From contig NC_084718.1 in the NCBI RefSeq assembly GCF_033807575.1, forward strand, positions 20,043,991 through 20,107,990: a stretch of DNA of 64,000 bases, written 5' to 3'. Positions 53,689-63,544 of the stretch are shown here, one piece after another. The notes under the pieces are model-generated. The model did not search any database, was not told where the DNA came from, and was given only the letters and a program-made list of their open reading frames with translations. The stretch comes from Cydia pomonella (lineage: Eukaryota > Arthropoda > Insecta > Lepidoptera > Tortricidae). Positions within the stretch are counted from its first letter, which is position 1. Every line of letters begins with the position of its first letter. The translations under genes and the position numbers were made by a program.

Positions 53689-53908
53689 CAGTCAGCATCA
53701 AAAGTAGCGGATTAAACAAGGTTTCAAAAGTATCTACCATTCTGTAACAGCTTAACAAAAACTGATGTCTTTAATATAGAACGACTGAGACTGTAAAAGA
53801 TATACTTTGGAACGCGAATTTTATAAATGTATCTATATTTGGAAAAGTTATCTGAGATGTCAGTTACTTTTGGCGCGTTGTTTCATCCGCTACTATTGAT
53901 GCTGACTG
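53689..53908. mobile_element. TA-flanked MITE, 220 bp, copy 2
   Basis: Same family and length as 46552-46771, with TA at 53687-53688 and 53909-53910. The two differ by scattered substitutions (for example gctacttttgat versus gctactattgat). Confidence 0.88.
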
Positions 53909-53909
53909 T

Positions 53910-54235
53910 ACTACACGTTATAATAAATAATAAATAGCTCTTGTTAAACGGTTTGACCCGCGCTCGCCCACACAACAATAAACATACGACGAGATTTCGA
54001 AACGGAATCGTAAAATACCGCTTACCGCCCGATAACTTTAAAACCTCATTTTATACGTTATCGTAAATAATGTTTATCAAGATTTTATATAAACTTTTAC
54101 GCGATCCCGATTTTAATTCTGATTTCAGAATTTTATTGTGGACACGGGTTTGCGTATTTGAGATAAACATACAATTTTAATATTTAAAACGTCATTGGTT
54201 ACCAAAATTACGTTGGAGATTAAGATAAGTATAGT
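53910..54235. other. No gene seen
   Basis: AT-rich, no repeat recognised. Confidence 0.4.
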
Positions 54236-54718
54236 AATAGGGTTGTTTCCAATTTTTTGAAACGCTTGTATTACGTTCTGTATCAACTAAAAGTTGCCCT
54301 AAAATTCAACTTTTATACTGAAAACGGCTTTAAATATGTTAAATTAACAAAATATATTTTGACAGATGCTTTCGCGCCCAAAACGCTCTTTGAAAATTGT
54401 GTGACGTCACAGTTTACGGTTTGACACATAACTACATACACACGTAGAAGATACGAACTGTCAACTGACATTTGTCATTTGTTGTTTATCGCCTAACTGT
54501 CAACAGTGTCAATCCGAGAGTTGTGACGTCATCCTAATCTTCAAAGACGTTTCGAGTTTGGTCACGTGACGTGTGCCAAAAGATATTTTAAATTCAATAT
54601 TTACAAAAATATGGCCATTACAGGTCCCCTAAAAGTAGTTTAACATGTTCTTATAATCCAAAAGAATTTATTGGGATACAATTCTGCCCTAAGATTTGTA
54701 GATGGAAACAACCCTATT
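54236..54718 (+). mobile_element. Family T element, reference copy (483 bp)
   Basis: Complete ends aatagggttgtttcca and tggaaacaaccctatt. Interior holds gtgtgacgtcacag, gttgtgacgtcatc and ggtcacgtgacgtg, and paired acatacacacgtagaag / gatacgaactgtcaactgac sequence. No frame. Confidence 0.88.
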
Positions 54719-54904
54719 ACTCGTCTATACGAAAATAGAAAATTAACACATACTTATCAGTGAAAGAACATGGGTCAAACAGCCATGTCATTGCGAGAGT
54801 ATTAGTGCTGTCCGAAAGATGGCAGTAAATTTAGTTGACTACATAATTTACTTTAACAATACGCCTCTATACTCATTACTCTTTGCTATGACGTACCTAG
54901 TAAT

Positions 54905-55015
54905 TATTTATTTATTTATTTAAAACTTTATTGCACAAAAAAAAAACTTAATGTACAAAAGGCGAATTTAATGCCATGAGGCATTAATTCTCTACCAGTC
55001 AACCTTATAATAATA
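54905..55015 (-). mobile_element. Retroelement 3' end, reversed
   Basis: tatttatttatttaaaactt tattgcac, then aatgtacaaaaggcgaattt and ttctctaccagtcaacc: from memory the reversed 3' end of a lepidopteran LINE with a TAAA-type tail. Confidence 0.5.
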
Positions 55016-55084
55016 ATTATGTAATTGTGCAGGTACACAAAATGGCATTCTTTTTTTTTTACTATTAACAAATTTTACCATACC

Positions 55085-55312
55085 TACTACATAGTAATCT
55101 ATATTGTATTTTTTCTTATTAAATGCATGTTAATTATAAGATGTAATGTGTCCCGCCGAGTTTCTTGCCGGTCCATATTGGGATACCCTCTTCCAATTGA
55201 GGGGGGATTTAAATCTTCTCGGGTCAGAGGTGTAGGGTTAGAGCCGGTGTAGCTTTATTTGACGTTCATAAGCGCATTGTAATATGCCTACTTGAATAAT
55301 AAACTATCTTTA
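55085..55312 (+). mobile_element. Retroelement 3' region, copy 2
   Basis: Collinear with 50885-51170 over more than 200 bp, including gtcccgccgagtttcttgcc and aatatgcctacttgaataa, ending aaactatctttactt. Confidence 0.6.
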
Positions 55313-55314
55313 CT

Positions 55315-55736
55315 TTAAAATACTGATAAATTATAAAAGGTTCAATAAACATTCTCCCTACATTTATTACGTCTTTTCTAAAGAAAAAATAACGCTTTAT
55401 GTCATGTATTCCTATAGACTTCTTAAATACAAAAGCTGACCTTCTTCCGTTGAGATAAAGTTAGAAATAGTAGTAGTACTTATCTGTTTTCTTTCAATAT
55501 GGTTGTCACCTGCCAAAATCCGAGTATCTTATTGTGTTCAGCAAAAACTGGGACGACAAGTGGTGTATTTTTTGCAATTTCGGAACTTGCGATGAAAGTG
55601 ACAGTTGCTTTGAAAATGGCAGAAATTTGACCACTAGTTTTGTGGGCATTTTGACAAATAGAAATGGGTGTACTGCAAAAAAATTGTTCGATGCAAAGTA
55701 ATAAGCGTGATTTATTCTAAATCTGGGGTCCGAATG
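55315..55736. other. No gene seen
   Basis: The minus 86-codon frame at 55766-55506 starts in SINE-C and has no domain. Confidence 0.4.
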
Positions 55737-55994
55737 ACAACTAATCCCAAGAATTGATGAAGCCACTAGTTTTTACGAAAACGACTGCCATCTGACCTTC
55801 CAACCCACAGGGTAAACTAGGCCTTATTGGGATTAGTCCGGTTTCCTCGCGATGTTTTCCTTCACCGAAAAGCGACTGGTAAACATCAAACGATATTTCG
55901 TGCATTCGTTCCGAAAAACTCATTGGTGCGAGCCAGGGTTTGAACCCGCGACCTCCGAATTGATAGTCGCACGCTCTTACCGCTAAGCCACCAA
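55737..55994 (-). mobile_element. SINE-C, reversed, without tail
   Basis: Head at 55994-55923 (ggtggcttagcggtaagagc, GGGTTCAAACCC); body reversed; ends at ttgggattagttgtc without the GAA tail. Confidence 0.85.
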
Positions 55995-56007
55995 AATTAA
56001 CAAACTT

Positions 56008-56225
56008 AAAAATCGGACAAGTGCGAGTCGAACTCGCCCACCGAGGTTTCCGTACTTTTTAAGTATTTGTTGTTATACCGGTAACAGAAATACTTATATC
56101 ATCTGTGAAAATTTCAACTATCTACCTAACTATCATGATTCATAAGATACAGCCCGCTGACAGACGGACGGACAGCGGAGTCTTAGTAATAGCATTTTAC
56201 CCTTTGGTTACGGAACCCTAAAAAG
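56008..56225 (+). repeat. Family Z dispersed repeat, copy 4
   Basis: ggacaagtgcgagtcgaact, gaggtttccgtactttttaa, ataagatacagcccgctgac, ggacggacagcggagtctta and ggaaccctaaaaagg; the most complete short-form copy. Confidence 0.75.
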
Positions 56226-56332
56226 GTTCTTAATTAAAAGATAAAAAAAGATATCTAAGTGAGAGGATGCAATGATTACAAGTCGTTAAACACCATTAAA
56301 GAAATAACATAGCCTCATTAGTGAACCTCGCG

Positions 56333-56424
56333 AACCACGTTTGACGTGTTGCCTCTCTGTCGCACTTGTAAATTTGTACGTAAGCGTGACAGGGAGGCAA
56401 CACGTTGAACGTGGTTCGCGGTAG
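56333..56424. mobile_element. Palindromic MITE, about 92 bp
   Basis: gcgaaccacgtttgacgtgt tgcctc pairs with gaggcaacacgttgaacgtg gttcgc; centre cgcacttgtaaatttg. Confidence 0.75.
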
Positions 56425-56714
56425 GCCCTCAGGGCCCGTGGACAATAAACAACAATAAATGACCAGACAGACAGACCGATTTATGACATCGTTGGAACTT
56501 AAACGGGAGCGACTTGGTTATTTTAACTGCCTTCTCTATTATTTTTACAGATAAACGATAAAAGGTATTTATTCATGACAGTCATAAAACATGTACGAAC
56601 ATGTACAGACATCTAAAGCAGAGAAACATGTGCCCATCACGAAAATGGACCCAACTCAGCATTATGCTGGCTTCGTATGCAATTTTCCGTAGGGTCCATT
56701 CGGTGATGCTACGG

Positions 56715-57055
56715 CTGAGGATCGGAAAACGGTTAAATTTCCAAACCGTTATCATGTATTTGGCACAAAGCCTTTTAATTTCGGTTTCGCTCGAAAAACC
56801 GATATCTTTAAACCGGTATTTATGGGAACGATTCTTGTTAAATTAACCGGTTTAGAGCAAAAAAACCGGTATATTCCTATGTCCATGTCTAAGTTTACGT
56901 AGCACACCACCAGGCCAGCCGTTTCGTCGTTCGTCGAATAAACCGGTTTTTTAGGTTACAACAAAGTTCTTAAAACGTTCGCGTTCTTATAAAAGTTCGG
57001 AGGAAAACCAAAATAAACCGGTTAATACCGGTATTTTATAAACCAGTTCCGAGCT
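56715..57055. mobile_element. Probable hAT-like element debris
   Basis: At least seven aaccggt / accggta motifs in about 340 bp, dense at both ends (56728-56870 and 56938-57050), as in the subterminal regions of the hAT at 8539. Terminal repeats and duplications were not found, so boundaries are uncertain. Confidence 0.5.
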
Positions 57056-57177
57056 TTGGTTGCGATAGATAACACGTAAAGCCCATAAAGGTAGGTAAAT
57101 TAAAACTATAAAAAATATATGTATATCCATTTCCGTCAACAGAAAAGGGCAACAAGTAAAATATAATAAAAATGAAT

Positions 57178-57346
57178 TGACAACGACTTTCAAACCTTCA
57201 AGAAAAGAGCGTACTCCCATCTTAAAGGCCGGCAACGCACGCAACGGCACCCCTCTGGTGTTGCAGGTGTCCATGGGCGGCGGTAATCGCTTACCATCAG
57301 GTGATCCGTCTGGTCGTTTGCCTCCTCTATCATTAAAAAAAAAACA
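57178..57346 (+). mobile_element. Family M LINE 3' end
   Basis: Reads DFQTFKKRAYSHLKGRQRTQ and RHPSGVAGVHGRR then stop, then cttaccatcaggtgatccgt, ctggtcgtttgcctcctcta and a tcattaaaaaaaaaac tail. A clear CR1/Jockey-like C-terminus; the 63-codon frame in another phase is spurious. Confidence 0.8.
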
Positions 57347-57443
57347 ATTATCGTCAAGGATAGTGTAAATCCGCATAACTAGCACTGCAAATCTATCTAA
57401 ACAACATAAAACTTTATAAGAGAAACTTAAAACGTTATAACTT

Positions 57444-57557
57444 TAGTATTTAGAAGGCTACTTTTTCCTTTTTTTTTTCATGGTAAACGCCTGTAGATCA
57501 AATGATTCAATACTTTCTGTGTAAAAAAGGAAAAAGTAGCCTTCAAAATAAATAGTA
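57444..57557. repeat. Inverted repeat with pyrimidine/purine arms
   Basis: tagtatttagaaggctactt tttcctttttt at 57444-57476 pairs with aaaaaaggaaaaagtagcct tcaaaataaatagta at 57523-57557 around a 46 bp loop. It lies directly upstream of the LINE remnant at 57590. Confidence 0.75.
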
Positions 57558-57589
57558 TTTTTTTCTTCAGATGCGCAATATTTACCAGT

Positions 57590-58940
57590 GCTAGTAAAAG
57601 ACGGAAACTAAATAATGGTCTGCCACAAGGATCAGTGTTGGCACCAAAGCTTTTTAATCTTTACATCCACGACCTGCCACCAACGGAAGCTACTAAATTT
57701 GTCTACGCAGATGATATAGCTCTGGTCGCACAAAGCAAATGTTTTTCTTCTGGGGAAGAAACCCTTACGGCCGATCTGGACAGGCTGGCAGAATATTTTA
57801 AGTTTTGGCGACTAATTCCTAGCGCAAGCAAGACGGAGGTGACATGTTTCCATCTGAGCAACCAAATGGCTAACTACCAACCTACGGTTTATTTCAACGG
57901 CGAAAAGCTACGATATAAGGAGCGTCCCATTAGACTGGCCAAGCACGCGAGGCCGAAGGCCGAGCTGCGAGAGTGCGGCCCAAAGCGGAAGTACAACCGC
58001 ATTAACTTTCCCCTTTGGATAACAAATCTTCTTAATATTAATAACAACAAAAATAATGCCCTAAATACCTTGGAGTCACCCTTGATAGATCACTTACGTA
58101 CAAGGAGCATCTCACCAAACTCTCACTCAAGCTAGTTTCGCGAAATAACATCCTGCATAGATTGTGTGGAACATCATGGGGAGCATCTGTCGAATGCCTG
58201 CGCACCACTGGCATAGCCCTAGTGTATTCTGCCGCTGAATACTGCGCTCCTGTGTGGCTAGAAAGTACACATGTAGCTAAAGTGGATACAAAACTAAATG
58301 ACACGATGCGATGTATCTCAGGAACCATTAAGTCCACACCCACAGCTTGGCTGCCAACTCTGTGCAATATAGCTCCGCCACACCTGCGTAGGAAGCATGC
58401 GCTATTGAGAGAAGCTGAGAAAATTAGGTCAAATAGCTCTTTACCCATCCATCGAGAGTTCTGCTGCCCACCACATCAGCGCTTGAAGTCCCGACGCCCT
58501 CCATATGCTCAGAATGTGCAAGGCTTTAATGTGTCTGAAGCCTGGGAAAATGAGTGGAGCGCTGCAAATGTAGACTCGAGAGTTGTTAACCCAGCACGTC
58601 GTCTTGCCGGATTTGATCTTTCTAGACAGCAATGGTGCCGTTTGAACAGACTGAGAACGGGACACGGCCAAAGCAACTACTTTTTGCACAGGTGGGGATG
58701 GAAGGACTCAGCATTGTGTGAATGTGGTGAAGAGACCCAAACCATGGAACACATTATCCAGCGCTGTCCTCTGCATTCATACTCTGGACCACCGGAAGTC
58801 CTACTATATCTCACAACCCATGCAGCTGCATGGCTGAACACACTGAATGTTGACATTTGACCTTATTATGTTGTAATTTTTAAATTCTAATTGATTGCCT
58901 ATATGTTAGTGGGGTGAGCACATAAATAATATAGTCAAAA
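57590..58940 (+). pseudogene. LINE reverse transcriptase remnant (Jockey/CR1-like group)
   Basis: First part (57605-57943) encodes NGLPQGSVLAPKLFNLYIHD, then FVYADDIALVAQS; YADD at 57704-57715 holds the catalytic aspartates of the reverse transcriptase palm, and PQGSVLAP is the preceding conserved motif. A roughly 100-115 bp GC-rich segment (about 57944-58055) interrupts it. The second part (58063-58860, 265 codons open) reads KYLGVTLDRSLTYKEHL, later VYSAAEYCAPVW and ends with a C-x-C finger-like CECGEETQTMEHIIQRCPL. Upstream palm motifs and the endonuclease are absent: 5'-truncated. A one-base loss near 58064 plus the insertion break the frame. Function is retrotransposition; this copy is dead. 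Confidence 0.88.
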
Positions 58941-59602
58941 AGGCAAATTCGTTCTTGTATGTTATAAAACGCTCCTTCCAATGCATATCTGTTGAAGTTT
59001 TTATCAAAATTTATAAAACATATGTCCGCCCTTTGCTCGAATATGCTTTCCAAGTATGGAATCCCTATTTTGTCAAAGACATTGACCTTTTAAGGAGTGC
59101 GCAGCGAAGAGCCACCAAGATTCCATTTAAGCTCAAACGCCTACCTTATGAAGAAAGGCTAAAGGTACTGAAGCTGCCCACACTCAAAGCCAGGAGAGCG
59201 AGAGGAGACCTTATCGAATGTTTTAAGATTGTTACCCACTGTTACAACCTCCCCGACATTCACGATATAATCAACAAGAGAACTATCAGCCGCGAGACCC
59301 GAGGTCACAGCCTAAGAATAGTTCGCACTCCCACTACTACTAAAGCTGCATGTCATTCTTTGTCCAACCGTGTCGTGGCGGCTTGGAACCGTTTACCGGA
59401 TAGTGTTGTAACTGCTCCCTCGGTCAATGTTTTTAAAAACAGATTGGACAAGTGGCTTTTAAACAATAAGTTAGACTGATGTTACTTAGTGATGTGATAC
59501 GACTTTACAAACTTTGAATTGTATAATACAGGACACTGTGTGACATAGGCTCATCAGCTAAATAGCTGCTCGCCTATAATTATATAATAATAATAATAAT
59601 GT
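58935..59602 (+). pseudogene. CR1-like LINE C-terminus with 3' UTR and TAA tail
   Basis: One open frame (about 58937-59479) reads KRSFQCISVEVFIKIYKTYV, RPLLEYAFQVWNPYFVKDID, LLRSAQRRATKIPFKLKRLP and YEERLKVLKLPTLKARRARG, then SLSNRVVAAWNRLPDSVVTA and a stop at 59477. YKTxVRPxLEYAxQVW...QRRATK...YEERL...R.RGDLIE is the CR1-clade thumb/C-terminal pattern. A short 3' UTR with ataggctcatcagctaaata ends in ataataataataat at 59585-59600. No stop inside: recent and 5'-truncated. It begins where the other LINE's 3' UTR ends. Confidence 0.88.
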
Positions 59603-59604
59603 TA

Positions 59605-60312
59605 ATACTTGTGCCATACGACTAAAAAAAAAACCATAAAAAAAAAATACAATTGTATAGCGGCGTTCATGTGACCCGAGCTTAATTAAGCTCCATCTTG
59701 CCTTTAAATATGCCTACAGCATCCCACTGCCCTTTTACCTTCAAATACTGTCATTCTATTCCATGAGATTAAAAAAAGAAGTACAACTACACACCCACAC
59801 AAAGTAAAGAACACGGGGATCACCTGATAGACTCAAAATCTCTTAGCGTAGTCACCCTACCCACTCGAAAAAACACTAACAAACTTATATTTAGCGATTT
59901 TAAACCTTAAGTCAATATATTAAGAATCATCCTGAATGAAAAGATAACGTGGTAATTGTATATTCGTTTATACCATGCACTTGCTAAACATCCTGTCTAA
60001 TGATGCCTGTCATTGTTACTGAGTTCTACATTATCTAATATCAACTTTAATTTAAACGAGTAAAGTTTAAATTTGCTTGGGTGAGTGCAGGGGAGGTTGA
60101 GTGTGAGGGAAAGTGAACTTTAATATTGGGAATTAAGGTTGAATGTTGTCGGATAAGTGTAGTTTTGCTCCATTCGAATACATAGTTGCAAAGGGAGGTA
60201 GGTTCGTCTTGTAACTTTACTGATTCTATTTTTGAATAGTTTTTAATATGACTAACTGTGATATGACGTTTACAAGTAAAACGGACCACTTAGTTCGCAT
60301 TTAAATTTAATA
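59605..60312. other. No gene seen
   Basis: Short A runs near 59625-59650; the minus 80-codon frame at 60289 has no domain. Confidence 0.4.
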
Positions 60313-60505
60313 TTTATTTTTTTATACTACGTCGGTGGCAAACAAACATACGGCCCGCCTGATGGTTAGCAGTCTATTAGCCTATTGAAGCCTGCAACTC
60401 CATTACATGTGCGTTGCCGACCCTAAACACCCCCCCCCCCCCCCCTTTCGTCGAGCTCTGACAACCTTACTCACCGGGCAGGAACACAACACTATGAGTA
60501 GGGTG
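60313..60505 (-). mobile_element. Family L, 5'-truncated, with C16 run
   Basis: ttttttatactacgtcggtg, ttgccgaccctaaacacccc (C run 60430-60445) and caacactatgagtagggt. Reversed copy ending early. Confidence 0.75.
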
Positions 60506-60515
60506 CGGGTGGGTG

Positions 60516-60770
60516 TACGCTTTTATCGCTGAATGTACTTTTACTCATCTAATCTAGCAACTAATACTCATCGAGATAAATCATAAAACACAATTAGGTT
60601 GCGTTGTTTTATTTTTCTTGTATGGCCACCTCCTGTCTCCATCATCATATCAGCTCGATGGTATCATAATATTGCATTGTCACCCGACTTACATATGTAT
60701 GCAAATATTCAGCTTCATCGGAAACCGGGAAGTAGATCAAATTTAACTTGCAAGATTTGACCCGTACAGT
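60516..60770 (+). repeat. Family R dispersed repeat, copy 2
   Basis: gcttttatcgctgaatgtac, acaattaggttgcgttgttt, gtatggccacctcctgtctc and catcggaaaccgggaagtag; longer than the 47535 copy. Confidence 0.6.
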
Positions 60771-60774
60771 CACA

Positions 60775-61410
60775 TTGCAAAACACTGATAAATTTAAAAC
60801 TGAATACGCGAATAATTCCCGTTTCTATGAGATAATAAAGTTACATTGCCAGTTACATAAATAAAAGCTTGTAATAAAATAAAATAAAGTAGGTTCAACT
60901 CCGCAGCCTAAATGCGCACCCACCAAATGCACTTGGCAACCGGTCCCCCGCTGTAAACATCCCCAGCCAGGACCATTTCCACACTCCATTGATTCCCAGC
61001 TTTACGACCCACGACTTATGGTCCAAATTCAATCGGGCACAACTACTCTGTAAAAATTTTGTTGTTAAAATAAAAATGTATCAATGAAATTTGAACGTTA
61101 TGAAAGAAGGTCTAAGGTTGGTTGTGGAATGGGAACGGGTATAATATATTACACTCACATGCAGGTACGTTTAGCTGGTAGAGACAGCAAAAAAGGGAAG
61201 ATTTATAGTTTGTTTTGTACCGTCGACAAAAAATGGGTTAAGTGTTTAAAGTTTATTCGTTCTCTGGAACATGTGGGTGTTTTTTTTATTGGATCAGGTT
61301 TCGGGGTAGCCCGGTAGCCATTTTTGTATTAAAAAAAAGGTGCGTTGAAAATGGACTTTGGAGATTTTGGTACTCGTACCTACTTATGTTGCAAGTTGCA
61401 AATGATGTAA
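60775..61410. other. No gene established
   Basis: 77- and 70-codon frames at 61084-61454 have no recognisable motif; GC-rich patch at 60905-60990 is unassigned. Confidence 0.35.
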
Positions 61411-61505
61411 GATCGAAGTTCGCAAATTGCGGGCATCTTTCTCTGTCACTCTAATTACGCCATTAGAGCGAAATAGAAAGATCCCCGCAATTTGCGAATT
61501 TCGGT
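61411..61505. mobile_element. Palindromic MITE, 95 bp
   Basis: gatcgaagttcgcaaattgc gggcatctttc pairs with gaaagatccccgcaatttgc gaatttcg; one arm recurs at 5385 and 11173. Confidence 0.75.
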
Positions 61506-61779
61506 TTTCGTTGTAGGTCCTCTGCTTTTAATTGACTGCCGAAGGGGGGTTATGTTTTTAGCGTGTGTATCTAGTCTATAATGTCTGTATAATGCAGCAT
61601 TTCCCAAACTATGAGTCGCGACCCATTGGATGGTCGAGAGCAAATATTAAGTGCCCTGAAACTACTAGAAAATCTGAGCATTGCCAATGATATTTTAAGC
61701 CCATTTTAAGTCAGACAAGACTTGGGTCCCAAAACTGGCCGTTTTTTTTAGGTGGATCAGAGCCCAGTTAACATAAGGA

Positions 61780-62100
61780 ACCATATATAACGGGGAATGC
61801 TCCGAGGAATTGTTCGGATTCTTTCCTCCATCGCTGTACACTCTCCACGTTTCCATCTTCTCCACATAGATGGTTGGCAGTCCTCAACTGTGCGTTCCTC
61901 TAGAAACTTCCTGCCTCGCACAGCTAAACTGTGGAATGAACTGTGGCCTGCAGTGCTACGACCTTCAAACCTTCAAGAAAAGAGCGTACCGGCAACACAC
62001 TTCCAACTCCTCTGATGACCTTGATGCAGGTGCTCTTGGGCCCCTTCGTTATCAGGCGGTTCGTCGTTTGCCTCTTATATCATAAGTTTTTCGAAAAAAA
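61780..62100 (+). pseudogene. Family M-like LINE C-terminal remnant, frameshifted
   Basis: First frame: SSTVRSSRNFLPRTAKLWNE and LWPAVL; the next frame continues YDLQTFKKRAYRQHTSN and GPLRYQAVRRLPLIS. LPRTAKLWNEL...FKKRAY is the CR1/Jockey-like C-terminus. One small indel near 61958 separates the frames. Confidence 0.75.
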
Positions 62101-62104
62101 CACT

Positions 62105-62737
62105 ATGTATGAAATGTTCATGGTTAAGCACTCATAAATGCCCTCACCAGGATTGAAACCCAGATTTATGGAAGATGTAAGGAACTCTCCATAAGCAGAA
62201 CTGTTGCAAGTTTCCAGCAGTCAGCTATAAATAATAGTTCCAAAACTCTCCAGAGTAGCGGTGGAGTAGCTAAGAACCTAGGCGTTACTGACGGAGTCTT
62301 TGATTTGATTTTTTTTTTCAAGTATTCTAGTTATTGTAGCGCCACCTATTTAAGGTTTTTTGACGGACACTTTTTGGTACATGGAGATTATATTCCGGAG
62401 TCTTCTGTTTCGTAGGCAAACCAAAACCGACCATCAAAAAATCAAATGTCAAAAATGTACATCTTTGGAACAGACATTTTTAGACATAGATCTATACTGT
62501 CTAAAAGATCGCGCAGAGTCGCCCAGGAACAAATTTAGGATAATATTATGTGACTCTCAAAACGAAAAAGCCATGATTAATGTAATAAATCTAGATTATA
62601 TAACTACCCATGTGTCGTGCGCAATGGCGTCTGTGAATATCTGTCAAAAGTTAGCTGTCAAAACAGTAGACACTGAATTCCATTCATCTCGAGGTGAATT
62701 CCAATTTAGGGGGAAAATTTTAAAACTGACATCTGAA
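62105..62737. other. No assigned gene; one 135-codon frame
   Basis: The plus frame 62360-62767 is open for 135 codons (for example IKCQKCTSLEQTFLDIDLYC) without a recognised domain; its last third runs into a MITE. Near 62140-62165 gccctcaccaggattgaaac is a scrap of a SINE-B head, reversed. Confidence 0.4.
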
Positions 62738-62931
62738 CCCCTAGTTTTAATTTATTCGATAGCGTGACGTGACGGACGCGTTTGCGTTAAGACTCATTTT
62801 GTATGGGATTTAGAAACAGAGCGCGCCAAGCGGGACGTTTTGGAAACTCAAAATCTCATATAAATTGAGACTTGTATGAGACCGTTTGTGTACGTCACGT
62901 TACGATATCGAATAAATATACACTAGAGGTA
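62738..62931. mobile_element. Palindromic MITE, copy 2
   Basis: Same family as 48186-48371: cgtttgcgttaagactcatt, gcgcgccaagcgggacgttt and tacgtcacgtt, with acccctag / actagaggt ends. Confidence 0.75.
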
Positions 62932-62934
62932 CAG

Positions 62935-63399
62935 ATAAACATTTATGTACAGCGTATTGTACACTGGGCGTTTAGCTCTGATTTTATTTCTAAAGCCCGC
63001 AGTTATGCTGAAACTTTGTACTATGTATTGCACATTGGGCGGCAGGAGGCTAGAGGATTAATGACGAATAACATCCGAGGTATCTGAACTCGATACTGTT
63101 ATTCGCACATTCGTTTTGAGCTCCTTTAGTTTGTAACATTGTATTTAATGTCCGCCATCTGTAACGTATTGCTATTTCAGTTCAGTTAATATTAAACAGA
63201 TCCAAGATGGCGATAGTGCCTGGTTATTTAGCAGCAACATCTTGCCAACAAGGAAGTAAAGCAAAATAGGTACCTACATAGTTGTGTTGCGATGAAACAA
63301 CGAACTAAGAATTGTAATTCCGTGCGAGAGGTTTGACGTAAATATATTTTTATATTAGTCAATTTTTTTATTTTTTTTATTTGGGTTTCCGCATGAGTA
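62935..63399. other. No gene seen
   Basis: gtattgtacactgggcg and gtattgcacattgggcgg are two related patches about 80 bp apart (62950 and 63025). No frame of interest. Confidence 0.35.
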
Positions 63400-63540
63400 C
63401 AATCTGGGTCTCTTCAAGGCTAGAGTAAATAGGTATCTCATAGGTAAGCGTGCTCCACCGTAGACCGCATCATCACTTACCATCAGGTGAGATCGTGGTC
63501 AAACGCTTGCTTATCTAATCTATCTATACATAAAAAAAAA
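63400..63540 (+). mobile_element. LINE 3' end (Jockey/CR1-like)
   Basis: Encodes SLFKARVNRYLIGKRAPP then stop at 63461, followed by catcatcacttaccatcagg, agatcgtggtcaaacgcttg and a cataaaaaaaaatc tail. FKxRVNRYL is the usual C-terminal motif. Confidence 0.7.
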
Positions 63541-63544
63541 TCAA

